Shown here in pieces: positions 1-7,483 of a DNA stretch of 58,701 nt (within the stretch, counting starts at the first letter, position 1; each line of letters starts with the position of its first letter). Source of the stretch: Sabulitectum sp964386635. Its GTDB lineage: Bacteria; Fermentibacterota; Fermentibacteria; Fermentibacterales; JCC-6. Position numbers and translations under genes: made by a program. The notes under the pieces are model-generated. The model saw only the letters and a list, made by a program, of their open reading frames with translations. It was not told the origin of the DNA and ran no database searches. The stretch covers positions 1 through 58,701 of the forward strand of contig CAYLRO010000014.1 in assembly GCA_964386635.1 (NCBI GenBank), read 5' to 3'.

Positions 1-60
1 TTCGTACGCCTTACAACCTCTGCAGGAACCGTTTCCACACAGGCAATGGTACTTCGCTAG
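1..60 (+). CDS. C-terminal end of a secreted protein with a type IX-like sorting tail (partial)
   Basis: Frame 1 is open from the window edge to a TAG and encodes 19 residues beginning FVRLTTSAG and ending AMVLR. The pattern (aromatic, V/L, R, short loop with Gly, then a beta strand ending near the C-terminus) matches the end of type IX secretion C-terminal domains, and resembles the tails of the CotH and FG-GAP proteins in this window. A strong terminator follows 25 bases later, which supports a real gene end. The rest of the protein lies outside the window, so its function is unknown. Confidence 0.6.
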   Translation, partial: FVRLTTSAGTVSTQAMVLR

Positions 61-84
61 GGTTTAAGTTACAGAGATAAGTCA

Positions 85-112
85 GGGGGCTGCTTCCGCA
101 GCCCCCTTCTTC
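85..112 (+). terminator. Rho-independent terminator
   Basis: A perfect 9-bp stem (GGGGGCTGC at 85-93 with GCAGCCCCC at 98-106) has a four-base TTCC loop and a pyrimidine, T-rich tail (TTCTTCTT). It ends transcription of the partial gene at 1-60. On the other strand no T-run follows, so it should not serve the leftward sulfatase-like gene, which ends at 139. Confidence 0.85.
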
Positions 113-138
113 TTGATGTGTTTTCTTGTTGTTTCCCT

Positions 139-1443
139 TTATCTGATGTATCCCAGATCGATGAGCTCCTGGGTAATAGCATCGTCATTCAGCGCTTCAG
201 GGTGGCCAACTGGAGGAGTGCACCAGTAGAACTCGGCAGCGCTTACAAATGTTCTTAAAATGGGCAGAGGGTGCATTTCCCGGGGATCGTTGGCTATATC
301 AAACTGCATACCTGCTTCAGTGTGTATTCCCCAGATAAGCTTCAGCCTCTCCTTAAGAACTGCCACCTGTGAGAATTCCAGAATATCATCTGATCTGATC
401 CCGCTTGCAGGAATGATCCTCTCTGAAGAATTGTCTCCGGAGAAAAGGTCTATGCCATCCAGAGAATCTGGAATATCAAACTCCGTCTGGCCTATTACAG
501 TGGGGAAGATGTCGAAGAGACCGCAGGCTGCGGATCTGGTCTCGCCTGCAGGAAGTCCCGGCCCTGAGATGATCAGAGGCACATGCAGCTGTTCCTGAAA
601 GAGGGTCTCTCCGTGATAAATACCTCCGTGCTCAAGGAACTCCTCTCCATGGTCTGCGGCGACTATTATCAGTGTATTGTCGCTGATCTCAAGCCTTCTC
701 AGCTCCGCGAAGAGTCTTCCCAGATGGTAGTCCACATTTGAAATGCAGCCGTCGTAACGGGCGATGAACACATTCAGATCTCCCGGGTTCAGCACCTCGT
801 CATTCTCTCCAACTGCCCACTCGCTTCTTGTTTCTCTTACCTGGCTGGTGAAGTAATTTGCAAACGGAGCAGGGGGATCATAAGGAGCGTGGACATCCCA
901 GAAATGGACAAACATGAAAATGGGCACAGGCTCTTCCTGAGATGCAAGTTCTTCTCTCAACCAGGCTATGGCATTGTCCACAGTAACCTCTGCTCTGATT
1001 CCGTTTTCGGGATCGTAGAGAAAATGATCAAACCCTGCAGCAAAACCGAATGGCTGAGTCAGAAACCTGACATTCACAAAACCCGCGGTTCTGTATCCGT
1101 TTGTATGGAGATAGACAGGCAGGCTGGGCAGAGCAGGATCAAGCTTATGCTCGCTTCCACCGGAAAGGGTGGTACCGTGTGACTGCACCGTCAGTCCGGT
1201 GAAAATTGACGCATGAGACGGCAGCGTCCATGGAGCCTGCGCCTGGCAGAGTTCGAAAAGAACACCCTGCGAAGCCAGGCTGTCCAGAATGGGAGTAGTC
1301 AGTCTTTCATATCCGTAGCAGCTTACATGATCTGCTCTGAGGGTATCAATGCTCACAAGAATTATATGCGGCAGCCGGGAAGAACAAGCAGACATGAATA
1401 GCAGCAAAAGCCCCAGTAGTACCAGAGGAAGCTTCTGTTTCAT
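139..1443 (-). CDS. Sulfatase-superfamily lipoprotein with Thr at the nucleophile position
   Basis: This 434-residue protein begins with a lipoprotein signal (hydrophobic residues 5-17, lipobox ending at Cys20), so it is probably anchored in the envelope. The alkaline-phosphatase/sulfatase fold is shown by SIDTLRADHV (Asp33, Asp38), the PWTLPSHAS segment (71-79), and DHGEE (264-268) followed by EHGG (271-274) and His277. In true sulfatases the residue aligned with Thr73 is Cys or Ser, which is converted to formylglycine. Here it is Thr, as in LtaS-type phosphotransferases, so sulfate-ester hydrolysis is doubtful and the substrate is unknown. The start has an AAAGGG ribosome site and a good promoter at 1489-1517. 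It is divergent from the rpsF operon. Confidence 0.85.
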   Translation of the reverse strand: MKQKLPLVLLGLLLLFMSACSSRLPHIILVSIDTLRADHVSCYGYERLTTPILDSLASQGVLFELCQAQAPWTLPSHASIFTGLTVQSHGTTLSGGSEHKLDPALPSLPVYLHTNGYRTAGFVNVRFLTQPFGFAAGFDHFLYDPENGIRAEVTVDNAIAWLREELASQEEPVPIFMFVHFWDVHAPYDPPAPFANYFTSQVRETRSEWAVGENDEVLNPGDLNVFIARYDGCISNVDYHLGRLFAELRRLEISDNTLIIVAADHGEEFLEHGGIYHGETLFQEQLHVPLIISGPGLPAGETRSAACGLFDIFPTVIGQTEFDIPDSLDGIDLFSGDNSSERIIPASGIRSDDILEFSQVAVLKERLKLIWGIHTEAGMQFDIANDPREMHPLPILRTFVSAAEFYWCTPPVGHPEALNDDAITQELIDLGYIR

Positions 1444-1488
1444 TACAGCCCTTTCAATAAGATGAGTTGGATGATCTTTACAGCGGAT

Positions 1489-1517
1489 ACTATATAACCA
1501 CTTGCTCCCCTTGCCAA
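1489..1517 (-). promoter_or_regulatory. Sigma-70-type promoter of the sulfatase-like gene
   Basis: On the minus strand TTGGCA (1517-1512) and TATAGT (1494-1489) are separated by 17 bp. Each differs from consensus at one or two positions. The transcript would start about 35-40 bases before the ATG at 1443. Confidence 0.6.
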
Positions 1518-1538
1518 TCAGAGATTGTTTGATAATAA

Positions 1539-1567
1539 TTGCAGGCTGCTTGCCCCTTCCATAGAGT
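1539..1567 (+). promoter_or_regulatory. Possible promoter of the rpsF operon
   Basis: TTGCAG (1539-1544) and TAGAGT (1562-1567) are 17 bp apart, just upstream of the folded leader. The match is moderate: three of six and four of six consensus bases. A start near 1574 would give a leader of about 150 nt before rpsF. Confidence 0.35.
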
Positions 1568-1597
1568 TGGGGACGACGCGACTGTAAATTGTCGCCG

Positions 1598-1708
1598 GCC
1601 CGAAAGCAGAGCGCTCAGGCGCTGGAACCTTATTAGCGGTTCTTTATATGACTGATCTGTCAGTCTTCTTTCGGGCACGGTGTTTGTTACACACCAACAG
1701 GGCCGGAA
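1598..1708 (+). promoter_or_regulatory. Folded RNA leader upstream of rpsF (possible S6:S18-type autoregulatory leader)
   Basis: A perfect 9-bp long-range stem (GCCCGAAAG 1598-1606 with CTTTCGGGC 1668-1676) encloses three hairpins: AGCGC 1610-1614 with GCGCT 1619-1623, GAACC 1625-1629 with GGTTC 1638-1642, and GACTGA 1650-1655 with TCAGTC 1660-1665. The 3' arm can instead pair with CCGGAA (1703-1708), which touches the ribosome site and would enclose the hairpin GGTGT 1679-1683/ACACC 1691-1695. Two exclusive folds next to a Shine-Dalgarno suggest control. S6:S18 leaders with a CCG motif are known in front of rpsF; assigning this to that class is a guess. Confidence 0.5.
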
Positions 1709-1722
1709 GGAGGCTTTGTTAA

Positions 1723-2094
1723 TTGCGAAATTACGAAACGGTACTTATCTGGAATGCCAGTCTCACTGAAGCTGAGCTTAAGACAGAGACAGCAAAGGTT
1801 CAGGAGATAGTGTCAGCCGGTGGCGCTGAGCTTCTTGGATTCGATGACTGGGGCCGGAGACAACTCGCTTATCCCATCAATAAGCAGGCCGACGGTGTTT
1901 ATCACCTGGTTCACTGGAATGGCGAAACCACTGTCAAAGATGCTATCGACAAAATGCTCAGGATCAATGACAACTGTCTTCGTCACCTTACTCTCAGACA
2001 GGACAGAAATACCAGAATGGGCTCTTCCAACAAACCTCAGACCTCTCAGGCCCCTCTGGCTTCACAGGCTCAAGACCCCCAGACCGGAGAATAG
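1723..2094 (+). CDS. rpsF: 30S ribosomal protein S6
   Basis: This 123-residue protein has the S6 pattern MRNYETVLIWNASL, DDWGRRQLAYPI and GVYHLVHWNG, with a low-complexity Ser/Gln/Pro tail after residue 103. S6 pairs with S18 on the platform of the small subunit. The start is TTG at 1723, chosen because GGAAGGAGG (1705-1713) lies nine bases upstream and the family N-terminus fits. It is the first gene of a ten-gene operon running to 8605, and is preceded by a structured leader. Confidence 0.97.
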   Translation: MRNYETVLIWNASLTEAELKTETAKVQEIVSAGGAELLGFDDWGRRQLAYPINKQADGVYHLVHWNGETTVKDAIDKMLRINDNCLRHLTLRQDRNTRMGSSNKPQTSQAPLASQAQDPQTGE

Positions 2095-2096
2095 CC

Positions 2097-2537
2097 GTGG
2101 ACCTGCGCCTGCCCAGCATCAATAAGGTTCTCATATCGGGCAACCTGACAGATGACCCGAGAACCAACATCCTTGAAAACGGTACACACGTGGCGAATTT
2201 CAGAATAGCCAGCAATCAGAGGTATCGGGGCAAAGATGGAGAATGGCACGATAAAACATGCTTCGTGGATGTAGTCACCTGGCGTCAGCTGGCTGAGAGA
2301 GTAGCAAGCAGACTGCACAAGGGAAGCCCTGTAATGATAGAGGGTGAACTTCAGTACACGCAGTGGAATGCTCAGGACGGCTCAAGGCGGAGCAGAGTAG
2401 AGATTCTTGCCAGAAGTTGTCAGATGCTTGAAAAAACCGGAGAGTCAGGGGGATCGTCCTACAGTAAAAGTCAGGAAGAACCTCCCAGGCAGGAACCCCC
2501 CGACGGCCCTGACTACGCGGATGATATTCCGTTCTAG
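2097..2537 (+). CDS. ssb: Single-stranded DNA-binding protein
   Basis: This 146-residue protein has a canonical N-terminal OB fold (SINKVLISGNLTDDP, NFRIASNQRY, FVDVVTWRQLAERV, VMIEGELQYTQW) to about residue 110. A disordered Ser/Pro/Glu linker follows, then the acidic tip DDIPF, which recruits replication and repair partners. It starts at GTG (2097), two bases after the rpsF stop, in the usual rpsF-ssb-rpsR arrangement. Confidence 0.96.
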   Translation: MDLRLPSINKVLISGNLTDDPRTNILENGTHVANFRIASNQRYRGKDGEWHDKTCFVDVVTWRQLAERVASRLHKGSPVMIEGELQYTQWNAQDGSRRSRVEILARSCQMLEKTGESGGSSYSKSQEEPPRQEPPDGPDYADDIPF

Positions 2538-2539
2538 CC

Positions 2540-2887
2540 ATGACTGAACAAAATCTTCAGGAAGGCTCTCCTCTACTTAACTACGCAGCTGTCACAGGGG
2601 TGATCAAGAAGAGAAGGGGTATAAACCTCACAAGAAAAGGTGTTCCTGTAATACATCTGCTTGTGGAAAACACAGCAGAAACATGGCCGGGAAGCGGTAA
2701 AACCGTTGTTTCCGACATACAGATAGACCTGTGGGGGATTGCTACTTCCTTCCTTGACCAGAAGCTCAGGGAGGGTGTGATGATCTTTGCTGAAGGAAGA
2801 CTCGCTCACAAAAAAACAGAAGATCAGGCAGGTGGCGTACATTTTCAAACAGTACTTCACGCCAGCCGGATCGAAGTAATCTCATAG
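2540..2887 (+). CDS. Second SSB-like OB-fold protein without an acidic tail
   Basis: This 115-residue protein resembles a short SSB/PriB-type OB fold: NYAAVTGVIKKRRG, a beta strand IHLLVEN, IDLWGIATSFLDQKL, and GVMIFAEGRL followed by a final strand. It lacks the long linker and the DDIPF-type tip of the preceding ssb. It sits between ssb and rpsR, the place where proteobacteria carry priB (rpsF-priB-rpsR). It may be a divergent ssb duplicate, possibly used in replication restart or as a subunit modifying SSB; that is inference. The ATG at 2540 follows the ssb stop by two bases. Confidence 0.7.
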   Translation: MTEQNLQEGSPLLNYAAVTGVIKKRRGINLTRKGVPVIHLLVENTAETWPGSGKTVVSDIQIDLWGIATSFLDQKLREGVMIFAEGRLAHKKTEDQAGGVHFQTVLHASRIEVIS

Positions 2888-2905
2888 AAAGAAAGGGTGG
2901 CATAA

Positions 2906-3160
2906 ATGCCTATCCGTAAAAAGCGCAAGGGGATAAAGAAACTGGCAAGAAAAAAGAAGTGCCGTTTCTGCATGAATCCCACTATGGAAATCTCATACAA
3001 GAACGAAAAGATGGTCCAGCGTTACATCAGTGACAGAGGCAAGATCGTTGCTAAAAGAGTCAGTGGAAACTGCGCCAAACATCAGAGAATGGTAGCCAGA
3101 GAACTTAAGATCGCAAGATTCCTTGCTCTTGCTCCCTTCATTCGCGAGCACTACAGGTAA
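2906..3160 (+). CDS. rpsR: 30S ribosomal protein S18
   Basis: This 84-residue basic protein has the S18 pattern: an N-terminal Arg/Lys cluster, KKCRFCMNP, YISDRGKIVAKRVSGNCAKHQR and a C-terminal helix rich in Ala, Leu and Arg. S18 binds S6 on the small-subunit platform. The ribosome site AGAAAGGGTGG precedes the ATG. The CxxC plus a later Cys suggests a possible metal site, as in the zinc form of S18. Confidence 0.96.
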   Translation: MPIRKKRKGIKKLARKKKCRFCMNPTMEISYKNEKMVQRYISDRGKIVAKRVSGNCAKHQRMVARELKIARFLALAPFIREHYR

Positions 3161-3167
3161 CCAGGCA

Positions 3168-4052
3168 ATGATCAGGGGGAAAAGCGTAACCGGTATCTTT
3201 CTCTGGGGAGGGTTATCACTGATAACAGGGTTACCCTTTCTGGCAGCAGGAATAGCGGCATACTTTCTTTCAGGCAGTCTCTACCGGGGAATTGCCTTAA
3301 CCTCCGTACTGCTTTTCGCCGTCTGGTATCTTACCGGTTTTCATGGAGCAGGGGTTACTGCGGTATGCGGTGTAACAGCAGCTGCCGCGTGCAGATCCGA
3401 ATTTTCGGCTCTTAGAGCCATGTTCTGGACTGCAGGTCTTACGCTTCTTTCCGGGGGACTTCTCTCCCTCTGGTTCCCGGGGTTCATGAACATGAACCTG
3501 ACAGATCTTGAACCGCTGAGAGAGGTTTATGTGTCCGCCGGAATGGATTCCGGAACTGTCGACAGGGTGTTCCAGCTGATAATTCACTTCTCCCCTGGTA
3601 TCGGTGCCATACAACTGGTGGCAGGAGCAGTGACTTCGGTCTTTCTGTTCAGGTCAATCTGCCGGAAATCCGGTAGATCCCCGGGTCTTCCAGGGCCGAT
3701 AAGGTTCAGTATGCACTGGGGAGCTGCCTGGATCCCCATTGTTTGTCTTTTCACCGTTATTCTGGCGCGGGAGTTTCCCGTTCCGGATCTTGTTGAAAGG
3801 GCAGCCGGTAATCTTCTGCTGTTCATGGCTCTTCCCTACTTCATCCAGGGGCTGCAGGTGGTTATTCTCTGGGCTTCAAGAATTCCAGGAATGGTGTTCC
3901 TTCTCATCATCAGTGTGGTATTTGCAACACCTCTTGTTGCAGCGGCCATTCTTATGACCGGTATTCTGGACACCTGGTTCGACTACAGAAAGAAAATTGA
4001 AAACAGGACTGAAAGGATTGATAATGAAGGTTCTTCTGATAAAGGCCGTTGA
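3168..4052 (+). CDS. Integral membrane protein of the DUF2232/YybS type
   Basis: This is a very hydrophobic protein of about 294 residues with roughly eight predicted membrane helices and a charged C-terminus. The frame is open further upstream, inside rpsR, but ATG at 3168 just after the rpsR stop is the likelier start. A DUF2232 (YybS-like) membrane protein between rpsR and rplI is a recognised arrangement, and this is the main basis for the call; the function of the family is unknown. Its end overlaps the start of rplI by 29 bases, which suggests translational coupling. Confidence 0.65.
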   Translation: MIRGKSVTGIFLWGGLSLITGLPFLAAGIAAYFLSGSLYRGIALTSVLLFAVWYLTGFHGAGVTAVCGVTAAAACRSEFSALRAMFWTAGLTLLSGGLLSLWFPGFMNMNLTDLEPLREVYVSAGMDSGTVDRVFQLIIHFSPGIGAIQLVAGAVTSVFLFRSICRKSGRSPGLPGPIRFSMHWGAAWIPIVCLFTVILAREFPVPDLVERAAGNLLLFMALPYFIQGLQVVILWASRIPGMVFLLIISVVFATPLVAAAILMTGILDTWFDYRKKIENRTERIDNEGSSDKGR

Positions 4053-4470
4053 TTCGCTGGGCACTCCCGGTGATGTGGTCACAGTAGCCGCTGGCTACGC
4101 CAGGAACTATCTGCTTCCTAAGAAACTCGCAGTTGTTGCCACAACCGGCTCAGTAAAAATGGCGGCTTCTCTTAAGGCTGCTGCAGAACTGCGGGTCAAA
4201 GAAGAGAACAAAGCTGCAGAGATTCTGGCAGGAAAACTCAGAGAAACTGTACTGGCTTTCTCTGCGACAACAGATGAGAACGGCCAGCTTTACGGTGGCA
4301 TCAGCGAGCGCGAGATTGCCTCTGCGCTTTCAGAAAAAGAATTCGACATCGATAGAACCCAGATTATTCTTCCGGCCCATATCAAGCAGGTGGGAGAATA
4401 TCAGGTTGAGATAAAGATTCAGGGTGACATAAGCGAGAAGGTCACAGTAAAGGTAGAGGCTCAGGCCTGA
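4024..4470 (+). CDS. rplI: 50S ribosomal protein L9
   Basis: This 148-residue protein has the L9 N-terminal signature MKVLLIKAVDSLGTPGD followed by GYARNYLLPKKLA, a long connecting helix (about 45-75) and a C-terminal domain with GQLYGGISEREIASAL. L9 binds 23S rRNA at the base of the L1 stalk. ATG 4024 fits the conserved N-terminus better than the upstream open frame. Its TGA overlaps the tsaD ATG by one base. Confidence 0.96.
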   Translation: MKVLLIKAVDSLGTPGDVVTVAAGYARNYLLPKKLAVVATTGSVKMAASLKAAAELRVKEENKAAEILAGKLRETVLAFSATTDENGQLYGGISEREIASALSEKEFDIDRTQIILPAHIKQVGEYQVEIKIQGDISEKVTVKVEAQA

Positions 4471-5477
4471 TGCGCCTTCTGGCAGTGGAGACTTCGTGCG
4501 ATGATTCCGCTGCTGCTGTTCTCAGCGGCAGCGGTGAATCTCTCGCTGAACTTGTCTCCACCCAGACCGATCACATCAAGCATGGCGGAGTGGTCCCGGA
4601 AATTGCTTCCAGACTTCATCTTACCGTTTTACCGAACCTGATCAGGGAAGTGCTGGAGAAATCAGGCACTTCCCTGAATGACATTGACGCTTTTGCGGCA
4701 ACAGCCGGTCCTGGGCTCACCGGCTCTCTGCTGGTGGGACTCTCATGGACCAAAGCAGCCGCTTTTGCTCTTGGAAGACCTTTCCTGGGGATCAATCACC
4801 TTGCTGCACATCTGCACATTCACTGGGGCACCGGCGTGGAGTTTCCTGCTGTTGCCCTTCTTGTCAGCGGCGGGCATACCATGATTCTCCATATGACTTC
4901 ATGGACCTCCTGCACACTTCTCGGTTCCACCAGAGATGACGCAGCAGGAGAGGCTTTTGACAAAACGGCCAAACTGATGGGACTGGGCTACCCCGGGGGC
5001 AGAATTATCGATGAATATGCAGAGCGGGGAAACCCTCTTGCAGTTACACTTCCATCTCCAATGAAAAGCCGGAAAACTGCTGAGTTCAGTTTCAGCGGGT
5101 TGAAAACCGCAGTGCGCCTTCAGTGGGAATCCGGAAATGTTTCCAGGGAAGATCTCGCGGCGTCATTCAGAAAAACGGTCTGTGATCTTCTTGTCTCCAA
5201 GACCATGTATCAGGCACAAAACCTTAAAGCGGTGTCTGTTCTGGTTGCCGGCGGGGTTTCCGCCAACATTCTTCTTAGAAACAATCTGGAAACAGAGTGT
5301 ACCAGGCGAAGGCTGAAACTGCATCTTCCTCCTCTCGAGCATACAATGGATAACGCTGTAATGGTTGGCAGGGCAGCTCTTTCCGCCCTCCAATCCGATC
5401 CTGATGCCTCCTCCTCTCTCTCCTGTAATACATTTCCAAGATGGCACGGCTCCACCCTGACTCCACTGTCCCGCTGA
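4470..5477 (+). CDS. tsaD: tRNA threonylcarbamoyladenosine biosynthesis protein TsaD
   Basis: This 335-residue protein is of normal family length. TsaD transfers the threonylcarbamoyl group to A37 of ANN-decoding tRNAs, working with TsaB, TsaE and TsaC, none of which is in this window. Visible motifs are ETSCDDSAAAV (7-17), the metal-binding H110-x3-H114, VSGGHT (132-137), FDKTAKLMGLGYPGG, and a C-terminal GGVSAN. The ATG overlaps the rplI stop. Confidence 0.95.
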   Translation: MRLLAVETSCDDSAAAVLSGSGESLAELVSTQTDHIKHGGVVPEIASRLHLTVLPNLIREVLEKSGTSLNDIDAFAATAGPGLTGSLLVGLSWTKAAAFALGRPFLGINHLAAHLHIHWGTGVEFPAVALLVSGGHTMILHMTSWTSCTLLGSTRDDAAGEAFDKTAKLMGLGYPGGRIIDEYAERGNPLAVTLPSPMKSRKTAEFSFSGLKTAVRLQWESGNVSREDLAASFRKTVCDLLVSKTMYQAQNLKAVSVLVAGGVSANILLRNNLETECTRRRLKLHLPPLEHTMDNAVMVGRAALSALQSDPDASSSLSCNTFPRWHGSTLTPLSR

Positions 5478-5534
5478 CACAAAACCCGTCATACACTATC
5501 TTCTGACAGGCTATGTTTTTTGCCGGGGGTTCGC

Positions 5535-5888
5535 ATGACAATTGGAACAGATATTGTTGAGCACAGAAGATTTATTGAAGCGATTAACAGAAACAACGGC
5601 AGGCTGAAGGAAAGACTTTTCTCAGCGAAAGAACTGGCCTGCTGGCTGTGTGATCTGGATCTGGCTGCAGTTTTCTCTGCAAAGGAATCAATAGCGAAAG
5701 CTCTTGGAACAGGGTTCGACAGCAACCTTTCCTGGCATGACATTGAAATTACACTGGAAAACGAATCTCTTATTGCAGGACTGTCCGGTCAGGCTGAAGA
5801 GCTGGCTGATGGAAGAATCCTGCAGGTGAAAGCCGCAAGAGGAGAAGACAGAACCCTTACCTGTGCACTGCTTGCGGAAAGGAGCTGA
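5535..5888 (+). CDS. acpS: Holo-[acyl-carrier-protein] synthase
   Basis: This 117-residue protein transfers phosphopantetheine from CoA to acyl carrier protein. The family motifs are GTDIVEHRRF near the N-terminus (catalytic Asp) and FSAKESIAKALGTGF (about 55-69, catalytic Glu and Lys). ATG 5535 gives the usual N-terminus; an upstream in-frame TTG at 5520 would add five residues. The ribosome site is weak. acpS next to nnr is a common pairing. Confidence 0.94.
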   Translation: MTIGTDIVEHRRFIEAINRNNGRLKERLFSAKELACWLCDLDLAAVFSAKESIAKALGTGFDSNLSWHDIEITLENESLIAGLSGQAEELADGRILQVKAARGEDRTLTCALLAERS

Positions 5889-5889
5889 T

Positions 5890-7422
5890 ATGGCATTCTG
5901 GCTTACGCCTTCTGAAATGTCCGAGCTTGACGGAAACACCATTAACGCCGGAACTCCAGGGCTTGTTCTCATGGAAAGAGCCGGTCTTGCAGTAGTGAGA
6001 ACTGTTACAGGTATGATCTCTCCGGAAAGCGGTTTTGTCGTTGTTTATGCAGGCCCCGGAAACAACGGAGGTGATGGTTTTGTAACCGCAAGACTACTGA
6101 GAGAAAAGGGATACAATGTTCTTGTCAGACCATCTTTCGGTTCATCAAGCAAGATAACCGACGACTGCAGAGTAAACATGGAAAGATACATTTTTTCAGG
6201 AGGTCAGATCTCCCACGAACCTCAGATATCAGCCTCTCTGGCTGTAGATGCTCTTCTTGGCATCGGTTACACCGGAAACCTCCGGGGAGGAACTCTTGAT
6301 CTTGCTGTTGAATGTTCCGGGCTGGGGTGCCCTGTTGTTGCAGTAGACATTCCTACAGGAGTCGACGGTCTTACTGGCAAAATAGACAAATCAGCAGTAA
6401 AAGCCGATCTCACTATTACTTTTGCAGCTCCCAAACTCGGGCTTCTTCTACCTCCAGGCTGCGGAATGTGCGGCTCTCTTCTCCTTGAGGATATTGGAAT
6501 TCACGTTCCGGAAAACAATCTGCGCCGTGTAATGGACATGAGGTATGCAAAATCTCTTCTTCCCCCCAGACCTGTGGATTCACACAAGGGCACATACGGT
6601 AAAGTTCTGATTCTTGCAGGGTCAGAAAAAATGCCGGGCGCTCCGTTGATGTCTGCCATGGGAGCTCTCAGAGCAGGATGCGGTCTGGTTGAACTCTGCG
6701 TTCCTCTCCCGGCTTCCCCTGCAGTAGCCGGCAGAATACCGGAAACTCTCTGCACATATTTCCTTCCGGGAGATGTAACTTCTCTTCCTGACCCTGAGGA
6801 GTATTCAGTGGCTCTACTGGGACCGGGCATGGGAATTTCAGGAAGTACGGAAAGAATTCTGAGGCATGTCCTGGGGACGTGGAAGGTTCCACTGGTTCTG
6901 GATGCCGATGCTCTTAACGTGATAGATTCCAGTCTTGCAGACATGATAAGAACATACTCCGGGGATGTGGTTATTACTCCGCACCCGGGAGAGCTTAAAA
7001 GACTTACCGGTTGCGGAAGCGATCTGAACGCCAGATTTTCAGCGGCAGAGAAAACAGCAAAGGCTCTTGGTATCTCTGTTCTCCTGAAGGGTAAACCGTC
7101 TCAGGCATTTGCACCGGATGGTCACAGAACACTGATAGCTGCAGGAAATCACGGGCTTTCAACAGGAGGCACCGGAGATATTCTTGCAGGGCTTGTTGCG
7201 GGTTTCATGGCTCAGGGTTCTTCAGGAATGGATGCCATCAGTGTTTCTTCGTTTATACATGGTCTGTCTTCAGAGCTTCTCAGTACAGGATTTTCAGCCA
7301 GATCCATAATTCCCACAGATCTTGCCTGTGAAACCGGCCGTGCCATTGCTCTTATTGAAAAAGGCAGACATGATGATTTTCTCGGGGGATTTCCCTACTG
7401 GACTCAGAGACAAGAATTGTAA
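5890..7422 (+). CDS. nnr: Bifunctional NAD(P)HX epimerase / ADP-dependent NAD(P)HX dehydratase
   Basis: This 510-residue protein repairs hydrated NADH and NADPH. The N-terminal YjeF half (1-210) shows GNNGGDGFVTARLL and VDIPTGVDG. The C-terminal ribokinase-like half (225-500) shows HKGTYGKVLILAGS, LLGPGMG, LVLDADALN, VITPHPGELKRLTG and GLSTGGTGDILAG. The start at 5890 has AAAGGAG six bases upstream and matches the family; the frame extends nine codons further but without support. Confidence 0.95.
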   Translation: MAFWLTPSEMSELDGNTINAGTPGLVLMERAGLAVVRTVTGMISPESGFVVVYAGPGNNGGDGFVTARLLREKGYNVLVRPSFGSSSKITDDCRVNMERYIFSGGQISHEPQISASLAVDALLGIGYTGNLRGGTLDLAVECSGLGCPVVAVDIPTGVDGLTGKIDKSAVKADLTITFAAPKLGLLLPPGCGMCGSLLLEDIGIHVPENNLRRVMDMRYAKSLLPPRPVDSHKGTYGKVLILAGSEKMPGAPLMSAMGALRAGCGLVELCVPLPASPAVAGRIPETLCTYFLPGDVTSLPDPEEYSVALLGPGMGISGSTERILRHVLGTWKVPLVLDADALNVIDSSLADMIRTYSGDVVITPHPGELKRLTGCGSDLNARFSAAEKTAKALGISVLLKGKPSQAFAPDGHRTLIAAGNHGLSTGGTGDILAGLVAGFMAQGSSGMDAISVSSFIHGLSSELLSTGFSARSIIPTDLACETGRAIALIEKGRHDDFLGGFPYWTQRQEL

Positions 7423-7483
7423 AGATTAAGGGCTGAGGAAAAAAAGACTCCATGGGAATATATACGGAGGGAACGGTGATAAA

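Noticed and set aside
1598..1676. Cloverleaf-like fold that might be a tRNA gene
   Set aside because: The acceptor-like stem has nine pairs, the middle hairpin has an eight-base loop, and no TTC-type T-loop or CCA-adjacent 3' end is present on either strand. It was kept as a leader RNA instead.
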